64,000 nt of DNA from Candidatus Pantoea varia (GCF_900115075.1 NZ_FOVG01000003.1:372001-436000); one strand, 5' to 3'. Positions 10,168-19,129 are shown, counted from the first letter of the stretch. Notes: generated by a model not told the origin, from the sequence alone. Made by a program: numbers and translations.

Positions 10168-11637
10168 TTAGTGACTATTAATCGCGTTAGTGCGTTCGGT
10201 AACAGGCGCTGGTTGCGCGGCGGTTCCGGCTTCAGATTTCGTTTCAGTTTCTGTTTCAGGAATGTCTTCAAACCCTAACAGCAGCGTCAGCACAAACGAC
10301 AGCACCACCGACAACACCATGACCGCACCGACCCAGACAATACTCATGGGATTAGCCGGGTCGAAAAACTGTACGCTGGTAAACAGGCCGGGAGAGGCCA
10401 TCGAGTGGCTGGCCAGCCCGCCAATGCCCGCGACTGCGCCGCAGATAAAGCCACTGATCAGACAGGCGATCAGCGGGCGTTTGAGGCGCACCGCAACACC
10501 ATACAGTGCCGGTTCTGAAATCCCGGCAATAATGGCGGAGGCCGCCGCCGCCAGCGCGGTCTGGCGCAGTTCACGGTTTTTGGTACGGAACGCCACCGCC
10601 AGCGACGATCCGCCCAGCGACAGATTGGCACCAATTTCAGATGGCATCACCATGCCCTCTTTGCCGGTTTCGGCAATGGTCTGAATGATGGTCGGCGTAA
10701 ACACCCGATGCATCCCGGTCATGACCAGCAGCGGCCAGATAGCGCCCATAATTGCGACGGACAGCCAGCCAAGATAGCCATGGACGGTGTACACCAGCGC
10801 CGAGATGCCGCTACCGATCCAGATGCCAATCGGACCAATCAGTACAATGGCGATAGGGGCTGCAATCAGCACGATCAGCATCGGTTTCAGGAAGTTTTTG
10901 GTCACGGCCGGGGTGATGCGATCTACGCCGCGCTCGATGTGCGACAGAATCCAGGTCATGACCAGCGCCGGGATCACCGTGTAGGTATATTTCACCGCCG
11001 TCACCGGGATGAAGGCGAACTCGACCGGCTGACCCTGAGCCGCTTTTGCCATCAGCTCAACAAAATTGGGATGAACCAGCACACCGGCAATGGCGATCGC
11101 CAGCGACATATTGGTTTTGAATTTCAGCGCCGCAGAGGCGGCTACCATGACCGGCAGGAAAAAGAATGCGCCGTCGCCAATGACGTTAAGGATCACCAGC
11201 GTTGACGAGCCTTTCTCAAACACGCCCGCCATATCGAGGATCATCGCCAGCAGCTTAACCATCGACCCGCCAATAATGGCCGGGATCAGCGGTGACATGG
11301 TGCCCACCAGCGCATCCAGAATACCTGCGCCGATGCCTCTCAGGGTTATTTTGCGTTTCACCGGCACGGTCGATGCAACGCCGCCAGGCGATCCCATTTC
11401 CAGCACCGCCTGATAAGCCTGTGACACGTTGTTACCAATGATCACCTGGCACTGGGTGTCGTTGTGCACCACGCCCATAACACCATTGATCGCTTTGAGC
11501 CGGGGAGTGTCGACCTGGTTTTTATCTTTCACCACAAACCGCAGGCGGGTCATGCAGTGGGTTACGGCTTCGATATTGGTAAGGCCGCCTAGCGCATCGA
11601 CGATGGCGCGTGACACCTCGGCATAATTTCTGGGCAT
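10168..11637 (-). CDS. ascF: PTS beta-glucoside EIIBC component AscF
   Basis: Inner-membrane PTS permease of 489 residues for aryl-beta-glucosides such as arbutin, salicin and cellobiose. The N-terminal EIIB domain has the phosphorylated Cys in VTHCMTRLRF. The EIIC domain (about 100-470) has about ten hydrophobic segments with IGAGILDALVGTMSPLIP and the substrate-site region GISEPALYG. No EIIA domain is attached, as in E. coli AscF, so phosphate must come from a separate EIIA-Glc. First gene of the ascFB operon, divergent from ascG across a 256-base regulatory region. Confidence 0.95.
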   Translation of the reverse strand: MPRNYAEVSRAIVDALGGLTNIEAVTHCMTRLRFVVKDKNQVDTPRLKAINGVMGVVHNDTQCQVIIGNNVSQAYQAVLEMGSPGGVASTVPVKRKITLRGIGAGILDALVGTMSPLIPAIIGGSMVKLLAMILDMAGVFEKGSSTLVILNVIGDGAFFFLPVMVAASAALKFKTNMSLAIAIAGVLVHPNFVELMAKAAQGQPVEFAFIPVTAVKYTYTVIPALVMTWILSHIERGVDRITPAVTKNFLKPMLIVLIAAPIAIVLIGPIGIWIGSGISALVYTVHGYLGWLSVAIMGAIWPLLVMTGMHRVFTPTIIQTIAETGKEGMVMPSEIGANLSLGGSSLAVAFRTKNRELRQTALAAAASAIIAGISEPALYGVAVRLKRPLIACLISGFICGAVAGIGGLASHSMASPGLFTSVQFFDPANPMSIVWVGAVMVLSVVLSFVLTLLLGFEDIPETETETKSEAGTAAQPAPVTERTNAINSH

Positions 11638-11706
11638 GATCGCTCTTCTCTGTAGGGTAAATCGGTCAAATTTTTACTGTTTTAGCGCCTGCAGGCAGGC
11701 AAATAG

Positions 11707-11718
11707 GAAACCGGTTTC
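11707..11718. promoter_or_regulatory. AscG operator candidate
   Basis: GAAACCGGTTTC is a perfect 12-bp palindrome in the ascF-ascG divergent region. It matches the core of the E. coli AscG/GalR-type operator (TGAAACCGGTTTCA). A weaker half-matching site, TGAAGTGCTTTCA, follows at about 11729-11741. Binding by the adjacent AscG is inferred. Confidence 0.7.
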
Positions 11719-11779
11719 ACAAAATCATGAAGTGCTTTCAGTGCGCCGACAAGCGCTGAAATTAGCCAGTTTTCTGTTT

Positions 11780-11795
11780 TGTGAAGTGCGTCACC
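11780..11795. promoter_or_regulatory. CRP-cAMP binding site candidate
   Basis: TGTGA-AGTGCG-TCACC matches the CRP consensus TGTGA-N6-TCACA at nine of ten core bases. Its place between ascF and ascG fits catabolite control of a beta-glucoside PTS operon. Confidence 0.6.
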
Positions 11796-11893
11796 TGGCT
11801 GGTGCTGTTAATGTCGCACCCATGCGGGGTAAATATTTCCAACATTGAGAGGCTTAGGTAGACTGCAGGACGACGCAGCAAAGGAGCATCACG

Positions 11894-12910
11894 ATGGCAA
11901 CGATTCAGGAAGTGGCGAACAGGGCGGGCGTCTCAAAAGCGACAGTGTCACGTGTGCTCTCCGGCAATGGCTATGTCGGGCAGGAGAAGCGTGAAAGGGT
12001 GTTAAAGGCGATTGCGGAAACCGGATATCGGCCCAATCTGCTGGCGCGCAACCTGGCCACGAAAACCTCTCAGACTATCGGGCTGGTGATCACCAATACG
12101 CTCTACAGCGGCAGCTACTTTACTGAATTAATGGCGCATTCTGCGCGCATGATGGAGCAGCAGGGCCGCCAGCTGATTCTGGCCGACGGTAAACACACTG
12201 CTGAACAGGAAGAGGCGGCGATTCAGTTTCTGCTCGACCTGCGCTGTGACGGCATCATCATCTATCCGCGCTTTCTGAGCATTGACGCGCTGGATGCGAT
12301 TATCTCCCGCCACAAACAACCGATCCTGGTCATCAACCGGCGACTACGCGTGAATCACAGCTACTGTATTTACAGCGATCAGCACGCCAGCAGCGCGACG
12401 GCGGTGAGCCATCTCCTTAACCAGGGACATCGTGATATCGCGTTTATCACCGGTTCGCTGGATTCCCCGACTGGCGTCGAGCGCCTTTCCGGCTATCGCG
12501 CTGCGCTGGCTGCACAGGGTATTGAAGCCGACGATCGCCGTATCGTGGCAGGGAAATGGACGGCGCAGAGCGGGATGGCCGCCGTGGACAGGCTTCTGGA
12601 ACGCAACGTCCCCTTCACTGCGCTGGTGGCGAGTAATGATGAGATGGCGATTGGTGCCATCAAGCGCCTGACCGAGTGCAATATTGCGGTGCCCGCTCAG
12701 GTCTCGGTGATTGGCTTCGATGATATCCCGCTGGCACCCTATATCACGCCGTCGTTGTCCAGCATGAAGCTGCCGGTCACGGAGATGATCGATGAGACGA
12801 TTAACCGCCTGCTGACCATGCTGGATGGCGGTGACTGGCATACTCAGGCGCCTTTCACAGCCAGCCTGATGCTGCGCGATTCCGTCACCAAAGGACCGGG
12901 ATTAACTTAA
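11894..12910 (+). CDS. ascG: LacI-family transcriptional repressor AscG
   Basis: LacI/GalR regulator of 338 residues. The N-terminal helix-turn-helix (TIQEVANRAGVSKATVSRVL) and hinge helix (YRPNLLARNLAT) are followed by a periplasmic-binding-protein-like sensor domain ending FDDIPLAPYITPSLSS. It is expected to repress ascFB in the absence of inducer by binding the palindromes in the divergent region. AGGAG lies eight bases before the ATG. It converges with the DeoR gene, and the two stop codons overlap. Confidence 0.93.
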   Translation: MATIQEVANRAGVSKATVSRVLSGNGYVGQEKRERVLKAIAETGYRPNLLARNLATKTSQTIGLVITNTLYSGSYFTELMAHSARMMEQQGRQLILADGKHTAEQEEAAIQFLLDLRCDGIIIYPRFLSIDALDAIISRHKQPILVINRRLRVNHSYCIYSDQHASSATAVSHLLNQGHRDIAFITGSLDSPTGVERLSGYRAALAAQGIEADDRRIVAGKWTAQSGMAAVDRLLERNVPFTALVASNDEMAIGAIKRLTECNIAVPAQVSVIGFDDIPLAPYITPSLSSMKLPVTEMIDETINRLLTMLDGGDWHTQAPFTASLMLRDSVTKGPGLT

Positions 12911-13656
12911 TCCACCGCGATCTTTATCACTTCAATCGTCTGTTCTCTGAGCTGAGCGACCGTTGCGGCATCCAGCGTTTCATCGGTAATCACATGGCCG
13001 ACCTGATAACCGGATGAGAGCGGATAAGGGTGAATCTGACCAAACTTGGAGGCGTCGGTCAGGGCGTAGCTTTCAGCGCCTTTCGCCAGCACCGCATCCA
13101 CGACATCACAGCGCAGCATATTGCGGCCGGTAAAACCGGTCTCCGGATGCCAGCCATCGACGCCAACAAAAGCCCGGTGAAAATGGACCTGCTGAATGGA
13201 ATAACGCGTCAGCGGGCCGACCACCGACTCACTGCTTTTCTGCAGCAATCCCCCGAGCACGATCACTTCACAGGCGGCTTCCCGCAGAAGCTGAGCAATA
13301 TAGTGGCTGACGGTAATCAGCGTGAGATCGGCCCGGTCAGCCAGCGCACGCGCCAGTAGCGCATTCGTACTGCCACCTTCGATAAACACCGATTCTCCCG
13401 TCTGTACAAGGCTGGCCGCATGTCGCGCCAGCGCCTGCTTGGTGGGATAACGCGTATTCATGCGGGTACCGACGTTGTCGCTGTCCAGTGCCAGCGCTGA
13501 GCCGTGAACCCGGCGTAGTAGCCGGTCACGCTCAAGCAGCGTAAGATCCTGCCGCACCGTCACTTCGGAAACGCCGGTAAGCTGCGCCAGTTCACTGACC
13601 GTAACGCTACCACGGCTATTAACCAGTTGAATAATCTGATGATGTCGCGGGTTCAT
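12907..13656 (-). CDS. DeoR-family transcriptional regulator
   Basis: DeoR/GlpR-type repressor of 249 residues from the chosen start. A DeoR winged helix (VTVSELAQLTGVSEVTVRQDLTLLE split over helices 2-3, about residues 15-45) precedes a phosphosugar-sensing DeoRC domain with FIEGGSTNALLA and FVGVDGWHPETGFTGRN. The ligand is probably a sugar phosphate. I chose ATG 13656; the frame extends ten residues further only through a TTG. It converges with ascG and has no obvious catabolic partner beside it, so its targets may lie elsewhere. Confidence 0.85.
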   Translation of the reverse strand: MNPRHHQIIQLVNSRGSVTVSELAQLTGVSEVTVRQDLTLLERDRLLRRVHGSALALDSDNVGTRMNTRYPTKQALARHAASLVQTGESVFIEGGSTNALLARALADRADLTLITVSHYIAQLLREAACEVIVLGGLLQKSSESVVGPLTRYSIQQVHFHRAFVGVDGWHPETGFTGRNMLRCDVVDAVLAKGAESYALTDASKFGQIHPYPLSSGYQVGHVITDETLDAATVAQLREQTIEVIKIAVD

Positions 13657-13739
13657 AAGTGAGTTTTCATCGTTAAACAGCAACAAAACAGCAGTGTATC
13701 AGGGATTATCCCGCGCCGGTTAAGAGCGCGGGGTTTTGC

Positions 13740-15002
13740 TCAGGCTAAATCGAGTGAGCGGCGTCCGTTAAGATTGAGATCTTCCGGCTTAAACCGCTGC
13801 TCCCACGTCGCTTCATAATCTTCCGGCGGAAAATCGCCCGGCGAACGTCCCTGTTCCAGTGCCTGCGCAACCCGCCGGGCATAGGTGCGGTTTTTGTCAC
13901 ACATTGGCGCGGCGGGGATATACATCACATTGCCCCAGCCCTGCTGATCTTCTACCGGAGCCACCGCGTGGATCACATCACAGTGCCACCATACCGAATC
14001 GCCTGCCTCCAGGGCAGGTATTGAACAGAGTCCGGCCATCAGATGCGGATGCCACTGTTCATTGATGGGTAACACCCGACCCGGCGCGACGCCGCACAAC
14101 TCCTCTTCCGGCACATCTGACAGCAGGGGGCGAAGTAACACGTAGGCCATCGCCTGCGGCACCGGCACCACATGCAGCAGCCCCTGACCGGGGATCATAT
14201 CGGAGAGCGCGGTCCAGCCCTGAAACGTCCGGAATACGGAACATTTGGTGGTGCCCGGCAGATCATACTCATCCACTTCGGTGCGGTATGCCGCATCCCA
14301 GGGATCGTATGCAGCAAAATCGCCGTGAAACAGCTTAGCGAAGACCTGCTGATAAGCGGGCAGTAACCAGCGTTCCAGCGCGCCGGAATCAGTGTGGGCA
14401 CCCAATCCCTTTGAGGTCGTGCCCGGCAAACGGCGACGGATGCGATCGGGGTAGATAACGCTGATCTCCGGATCGAACCACTGCTTACCCTGTGATTCAG
14501 ATGTCCACAACCGGTTCAGAAAGGATTGCGCATCAGCCATTGCCGCGCTCTGCCGCGCCTGCATTTGCGCCTGCGACCAGTAAATCGGGTAGATTTCCGG
14601 GCGCGAGGCAGCGAGCGTGCCAAAAAAGTCATCGCCGGGACCGCGATAGTGTTCGTCAAACCGGTTGTGATCCAGATAGTCGAGCATCGACTTATCCCAA
14701 GCAAGCGCCTGATCACGCGCGAAATGCTGCTTAATCACCACACAGCCGCGACGTTTAATCAGCGCCCGGGTTTCATCCGAAACCGTTCCTTCTGCAATAT
14801 CCTGCATCGGGACTACCGGCCAGGCGCTGCCGGTACGCTGTTCATCCGCTTTTGCCTCGGCAATTGCGGCAGTGATGTTGTCGCAGACTTCCCGGAACAG
14901 GGCATCGACATCACCAATTTGCTGGCGCAACTGATTTTTCATCGTGCGGATAGCGGTGTTGACATCGTCAGGCAATGGGGTGGATCGGGTTTCATCACGC
15001 AT
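13740..15002 (-). CDS. ybiU: DUF1479 family protein YbiU
   Basis: Homologue of E. coli YbiU (421 residues; here 420), a DUF1479 protein with a cupin or Fe(II)/2-oxoglutarate-oxygenase-like fold and no firmly known substrate. A plausible metal triad is visible: the H-x-D of GAHTDSG near residue 200 and the His of HCDVIHAV near 340, followed by an Arg downstream. Divergent from ybiV, the same neighbourhood as in E. coli, supporting the assignment. Oxygenase function is inferred from fold and residues. Confidence 0.9.
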   Translation of the reverse strand: MRDETRSTPLPDDVNTAIRTMKNQLRQQIGDVDALFREVCDNITAAIAEAKADEQRTGSAWPVVPMQDIAEGTVSDETRALIKRRGCVVIKQHFARDQALAWDKSMLDYLDHNRFDEHYRGPGDDFFGTLAASRPEIYPIYWSQAQMQARQSAAMADAQSFLNRLWTSESQGKQWFDPEISVIYPDRIRRRLPGTTSKGLGAHTDSGALERWLLPAYQQVFAKLFHGDFAAYDPWDAAYRTEVDEYDLPGTTKCSVFRTFQGWTALSDMIPGQGLLHVVPVPQAMAYVLLRPLLSDVPEEELCGVAPGRVLPINEQWHPHLMAGLCSIPALEAGDSVWWHCDVIHAVAPVEDQQGWGNVMYIPAAPMCDKNRTYARRVAQALEQGRSPGDFPPEDYEATWEQRFKPEDLNLNGRRSLDLA

Positions 15003-15256
15003 CTCATGCTCCTCAATATTCAGGGTTGAGTTACGAATGTAATTAAAATAATCTTCATTCGTAATATGCGGCTGAGGTTAACATCCTTTTAACCCTAAAA
15101 ACCGTGCGTGGTAACACAACTCAGGCAACGGAACGCTCTGAAATTCGTTAGCGAAGTCACTATTTGCATTCTCATTAATCCACACAGCGAGTAAGCTTTA
15201 TGAATCAAATCAATCAGCCGAAAGGACAGAACGGCGAACGTATAGGGGCAGGCGAG

Positions 15257-16078
15257 ATGGCGGTTAAGATGATTGCGGTGGATATGGACGGCACCTTTCT
15301 GGACGACAATAAGCAGTACAACGTTCAGCGGTTTTCACGTCAGTATGCGCTGCTGAAGCAGAAGGGCATCCGTTTTGTGGTGGCCAGTGGTAATCAGTAT
15401 TACCAGCTGCAGCGCTATTTTCCCGACATTAAAGATGAGATCGCTTTCGTGGCGGAAAATGGTGCCTGGGTCTCTGACTGCAACGAAGAGATCTTCTGCG
15501 GAGAGTTAGCGCAGGAGAAGGTGCATAAGATCCTCGACATCCTGGCGCATGAACCCGACATCGCGGTGGTGGTCTGTGGACGCAAGGGTGCCTACATGCA
15601 CTCATCTGCCTCTGACGAGATGATGGCGCAGCTGGCAAACCATTATCATCGTCTGGAAAAACGCGATGACCTCTATGCTATCGACGACACCATTTTCAAA
15701 TTTTCGCTGAAGCTGGAGCATGAAGGGGTAGATGCCCTGCTGCAAAGACTGCATGCCCGTCTGGGCGAGCTGGAACACATCATGCATCCGGTTTCCAGCG
15801 GCTTTGGCTTTATCGATCTGATTATTCCCGGCTGCCATAAAGCACACGGCATTGCGCTGTTACAGGAAAAGTGGGGCATCAGCGACTGCGAAGTGCTGGC
15901 GATCGGTGACAGCGCCAATGACATTGAGATGCTGCGTCAGGCCTGCTTCAGTTTCTCAATGGCGAATGCTGCTGACGCTGTCGCCGCCGTGGCGCGCTAT
16001 CAGACGCAGAGCAACAATGATGAAGGCGCGCTGAATGTGATTGCGCGCGTGCTGGCGCGCGAATTCCCGTTCGAGTAA
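15257..16078 (+). CDS. ybiV: Cof-type HAD sugar phosphatase YbiV
   Basis: Haloacid dehalogenase-like phosphatase of the Cof subfamily, 273 residues from ATG 15257. The nucleophile motif DMDGTFL, motif II VVASGNQYYQL, a conserved Lys before the C-cap and motif IV IGDSANDIEML are all present. E. coli YbiV hydrolyses sugar phosphates such as erythrose-4-phosphate and ribose-5-phosphate. An earlier in-frame ATG at 15200 would add 19 unconserved residues; the chosen start has AGGCGAG close upstream and matches the YbiV N-terminus. Confidence 0.93.
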   Translation: MAVKMIAVDMDGTFLDDNKQYNVQRFSRQYALLKQKGIRFVVASGNQYYQLQRYFPDIKDEIAFVAENGAWVSDCNEEIFCGELAQEKVHKILDILAHEPDIAVVVCGRKGAYMHSSASDEMMAQLANHYHRLEKRDDLYAIDDTIFKFSLKLEHEGVDALLQRLHARLGELEHIMHPVSSGFGFIDLIIPGCHKAHGIALLQEKWGISDCEVLAIGDSANDIEMLRQACFSFSMANAADAVAAVARYQTQSNNDEGALNVIARVLAREFPFE

Positions 16079-16106
16079 ACCCCGTTAACGTGCATCACTG
16101 ACGGTT

Positions 16107-16499
16107 TTACCCGTCACTCTCCTGATGGCTGCGCGCGTGATTTTCCATCTCATCCAGCGCAGCCTGATTCTCCAGACCCCACTGATACATCTGCTCGATC
16201 GGCTCTGCGAAGGTATGGCCGAGTGCCGTGAGGCTGTATTCCACTTTGGGTGGCACCACCTGCCAGACCTGTCGCGACACCAGTCCGCGCTGCTCCAGCT
16301 CGCGTAGCGTCTGAATCAGCATCTTCTTTGAAATGCCCTGCAGGCTGCGCTCCAGTTCGCCCGTGCGCGCCCGATTCTCCGGCCAGTGATAGAGCGCATG
16401 CAGCACCATCGTGCTCCACTTGACCGAAAAAAGTTCCATCAGGCGGCGCGGCGGTGAGTCCGCATAAAAGCACAGTTTTCCTTCAACCCAGACCGGCAT
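16107..16499 (-). CDS. HxlR-family transcriptional regulator
   Basis: Small winged-helix regulator of the HxlR (MarR-like) family, 130 residues. FSVKWSTMVLHAL, then GELERSLQGISKKMLIQTLRELE split over the recognition helices, then VEYSLTALG form the standard HxlR pattern. An early Cys (KLCFYAD) could serve as a redox or electrophile sensor, as in some HxlR proteins. It is divergent from a zinc alcohol dehydrogenase, a typical HxlR target for aldehyde detoxification; that regulatory link is inferred. Confidence 0.88.
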   Translation of the reverse strand: MPVWVEGKLCFYADSPPRRLMELFSVKWSTMVLHALYHWPENRARTGELERSLQGISKKMLIQTLRELEQRGLVSRQVWQVVPPKVEYSLTALGHTFAEPIEQMYQWGLENQAALDEMENHARSHQESDG

Positions 16500-16519
16500 A
16501 GTCTCTCTTCCTGCTTTAT

Positions 16520-16543
16520 GGTAACCAAAAGGTAACTACTACC
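16520..16543. promoter_or_regulatory. Candidate HxlR operator
   Basis: Between the HxlR and dehydrogenase genes GGTAAC occurs twice, 11 bases apart (16520 and 16531), i.e. one helical turn. The second copy is part of the inverted repeat GGTA-N5-TACC (16531-16543). The arrangement suits a dimeric winged-helix repressor. Confidence 0.45.
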
Positions 16544-16610
16544 AAATGGGGTTCTGTGTGTCTATAGTGGGCCGCTTTCTTTAAGACCATCAGGTGAGAA
16601 GAGGCAACAG

Positions 16611-17660
16611 ATGAAAATTAACGCGCTGGTCGCCGCCCAGGCAGATCAACCCCTAAAGGCCGGTCAGGTGGAGCTACGTGACCTGCAGGCTGACGATGTC
16701 AAAATCGAAATCCTTTATTGTGGCGTCTGTCACTCCGACCTTCACATGGCGCGCAACGAATGGGGCGTCAGCCGCTACCCGCTGGTTCCGGGTCATGAGA
16801 TTGTCGGACGTATTATCGCAGCCGGTGACAACGTCACTCGATTTTCTGTCGGTGATACGGTGGGGGTCGGCGTAATGGTCGACTCCTGCCGTGAATGCCA
16901 CTTCTGCAAGCAGCAGGAAGAGCAATATTGTGAGGCAGGGTTCACGCCGACCTACAACGGTACCGATAAATACACCGGCAATACGACGTCTGGCGGCTAT
17001 GCACAGCATGTCATCGCCGACCAGCATTTCGTGGTTACGGTGCCCGACAATCTGGCGCTGAATGCGGTGGCACCCTTACTGTGTGCCGGTGTGACCGTCT
17101 GGTCTCCGTTGCAGCACTTCAACGTTAAAGCAGGCGATCGTGTGGGTGTGGTCGGTCTGGGCGGGCTGGGTCATATGGCGGTTAAGCTGGCCAGCGCACG
17201 GGGCGCGGAAGTCACCCTGTTTACTACCTCTCCGGCAAAAGGGGCTGATGCGCGCCGTCTCGGCGCTAAACATGTGGTGGTCTCGCGAGACGCGGCACAG
17301 ATGGCAGCCTGTCAGGCGTCGCTGGATATCATCCTGGACTGTGTTGCCGCGCCACACGACCTCGATCCCTATCTGAACGCGCTGAAAACCAACGGTCAGC
17401 TGGTGCTGGTGGGGATTCCCGATCAGCCGCATCCGTCACCGAATGTCACCCCGATGGTGTTTCGCCGCCTGAGCATCACTGGCACCTCAATTGGCAGTAT
17501 TAAGGAGACGCAGCAGATGCTCGACTTCTGTGGTCAGCACAACATCACGGCTGACGTGGAGATGATCACCGGTGAAGAGGTCGAAACGGCCTTTGAACGT
17601 ATGCTGACCAGCGATGTGAAATATCGTTTTGTCATCGATATGCAGAAAACCCGCTGGTAA
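16611..17660 (+). CDS. yahK: Zinc-dependent NADP alcohol dehydrogenase (YahK-like)
   Basis: Medium-chain zinc alcohol/aldehyde reductase of the cinnamyl-alcohol dehydrogenase group, 349 residues, the same length as E. coli YahK. Catalytic zinc ligands are CGVCHSD and PGHEIVG plus the later LLCAGVT Cys. A structural zinc lobe has four Cys in DSCRECHFCKQQEEQYC. The cofactor fold has GLGGLG near residue 180. It reduces aldehydes to alcohols with NADPH. Divergent from the HxlR regulator, likely its repressor, and followed by a good terminator. Confidence 0.92.
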   Translation: MKINALVAAQADQPLKAGQVELRDLQADDVKIEILYCGVCHSDLHMARNEWGVSRYPLVPGHEIVGRIIAAGDNVTRFSVGDTVGVGVMVDSCRECHFCKQQEEQYCEAGFTPTYNGTDKYTGNTTSGGYAQHVIADQHFVVTVPDNLALNAVAPLLCAGVTVWSPLQHFNVKAGDRVGVVGLGGLGHMAVKLASARGAEVTLFTTSPAKGADARRLGAKHVVVSRDAAQMAACQASLDIILDCVAAPHDLDPYLNALKTNGQLVLVGIPDQPHPSPNVTPMVFRRLSITGTSIGSIKETQQMLDFCGQHNITADVEMITGEEVETAFERMLTSDVKYRFVIDMQKTRW

Positions 17661-17668
17661 GTCTCAGG

Positions 17669-17692
17669 CCCGCTGTAAAGGCGGGTTATTTT
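17669..17692 (+). terminator. Rho-independent terminator after yahK
   Basis: CCCGC-7 bases-GCGGG followed by TTATTTT, nine bases after the yahK stop. Confidence 0.75.
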
Positions 17693-17830
17693 CCGCCTGG
17701 CCGCAGGCCGGAATCCGAAGGATTAAATAGGCACTTCATAGTTACAACATACTGTTAGTTGATCGCTCAACAGCATACCTGCATCAACCCCGACACTCAG
17801 TGGGTCTGCCAGCGAAACCCGGGCAAAAAA

Positions 17831-17854
17831 ATACCCGGCTCGATGACCGGGTAT
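17831..17854 (-). terminator. Rho-independent terminator of the membrane-protein gene
   Basis: ATACCCGG / CCGGGTAT is a perfect 8-bp stem with an 8-base loop. On the minus strand it is followed by a run of seven T. It lies 26 bases past the stop of the gene at 17880-18566. Confidence 0.85.
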
Positions 17855-17879
17855 CTCTATTGCTACCTGAAGCTGTCTG

Positions 17880-18566
17880 TTAATCCTGCTCTTTATCCGC
17901 GTTACTCTTGTCAGTTTCATCCTGCTCAACGACATGAATAAAAGGCTTGAGCAGCTGAATGTCGAGGATCACATATACCATGGTGCTGATGAACAGGGAG
18001 ATCACACTGCCAAACACGCCGCTGGTGGTAAACGTCAGATAGTTATAAATCACCAGCCAGGTACCGCAGATAAACAGCGCGAGCGAGATGGAAAGGTTAG
18101 GCACAGAGTAATTACTGGTGCCGCCGCCCTGGGTGTGGGTCGCTTTAAACAGGTTGCCGATAGAGTACTTCTCCAGCACCAGAATGCTCTTTTCCCAGTT
18201 ACGCTGTTTCCGCGCGCTGGCGCGGGTCAGGAACAGATAGAGGATGGAGATGAAAAACCCGGAGAAGGCGATGAGCACCGGAATGGCTTCCAGCGCATAG
18301 GCGATACTTTTATGGGCCGTGCCGGCGGTGCTGAGATCAAGCGTCAGTGAGGCACCCAGCGCGGCATACAGAAAGAGAAACAGCAGCAGAAAGGTGAGGC
18401 TACGTTTCCAGTCGCCATCGGCTTCCAATCCTTTTTGCTGAATGGCCAGCTGAAGCGATTGCTGAATTTGTTGAGCCTGTGGGGAATCTGTTTCGATGGT
18501 GTGGCATGGCGCAGCAAAGAAGTTGTGCATAAACAGCTCATCTTCTTTGTGAATGGAGATTTTCAT
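17880..18566 (-). CDS. Uncharacterised four-helix membrane protein
   Basis: I do not recognise this family. It is 228 residues long: a soluble N-terminal part (about 55 residues, Gln-rich), two hydrophobic segments (about 57-80 and 90-112), a basic loop (RASARKQRNWEKS), a stretch with GGGTSN, two more hydrophobic segments (about 155-175 and 180-200), and an acidic tail ending DKSNADKEQD. The topology predicts both ends in the cytoplasm. It has its own strong terminator and probably shares transcription with two small genes upstream. A transporter or membrane stress protein are both possible; nothing fixes the role. Confidence 0.7.
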   Translation of the reverse strand: MKISIHKEDELFMHNFFAAPCHTIETDSPQAQQIQQSLQLAIQQKGLEADGDWKRSLTFLLLFLFLYAALGASLTLDLSTAGTAHKSIAYALEAIPVLIAFSGFFISILYLFLTRASARKQRNWEKSILVLEKYSIGNLFKATHTQGGGTSNYSVPNLSISLALFICGTWLVIYNYLTFTTSGVFGSVISLFISTMVYVILDIQLLKPFIHVVEQDETDKSNADKEQD

Positions 18567-18659
18567 CAGGAACCTGTCTTCGGGGGATTTTCTTTATTCT
18601 AATCAGCACGCGATGAATTAACAGTAACTTTGGCTTTGAACCGGCTGCACGACTCTGGC

Positions 18660-18902
18660 TTACCGGGATATCAGGCTCAGCAGACTGCTTACCACTGAAT
18701 CGGTTGCAAACGACTGTGCGGCAGTCTCTTCATCGCGACGCAGTTGCTGATAGCGCAGCAGGGCAGCATCAGCATTATCGGCATGCACCTCTTCCCAAAT
18801 CTTTTCAAAGCCCATGGAAGTTAACGCGTTCTGCTGATCCTGCCGCACCACGTTCACGGCTTTGACTGTCTGATTCTTCTGAAACAGAAAATAGTCTGGC
18901 AC
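18660..18902 (-). CDS. Small protein of unknown function, GTG start
   Basis: An 80-residue soluble protein starting MPDYFLFQKN with a helical, acidic body (WEEVHADNADAALLRYQQLRR). No family recognised. It begins at GTG 18902, two bases after the stop of the preceding small gene, with GGAG about ten bases upstream inside that gene; this tight coupling is the main evidence that it is real. It ends 93 bases before the membrane-protein gene. Confidence 0.6.
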   Translation of the reverse strand: MPDYFLFQKNQTVKAVNVVRQDQQNALTSMGFEKIWEEVHADNADAALLRYQQLRRDEETAAQSFATDSVVSSLLSLISR

Positions 18903-18904
18903 GG

Positions 18905-19129
18905 TTATTTCTCCGCAGGATTGTCCAGCGCTTTAAACTGCTTAATGGCTTCATTGATATTATTGGTATCCACGGTCGCTATGCAACGATCACCGTTGAA
19001 AACATCATAGCGGGCGTTGTGCAGCTGAAACAGCAGGTCTCTCCCGCGAAAATGTATTCGTTTCTGTTTAACGCCAATCCCATGCCGCCGTAATAGTGCC
19101 TGTGACAGGCGATCGGTCTCTTTTAGCAT
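18905..19129 (-). CDS. Small protein of unknown function
   Basis: A 74-residue basic protein from ATG 19129, which has GAGGAG upstream; a longer frame to 19159 lacks a ribosome site. Predicted mixed alpha/beta: an N-terminal helix, then strands IHFRGRDLLFQL, YDVFNGDRCIATV, then a final helix. Not recognised as a family. It is two bases upstream of the GTG-start gene, so the pair is an operon, probably with the membrane protein. Confidence 0.6.
   Translation of the reverse strand: MLKETDRLSQALLRRHGIGVKQKRIHFRGRDLLFQLHNARYDVFNGDRCIATVDTNNINEAIKQFKALDNPAEK

Noticed and set aside
17723-17941. Short frames on both strands between yahK and the membrane protein gene
   Set aside because: They overlap two terminators and have no ribosome sites.
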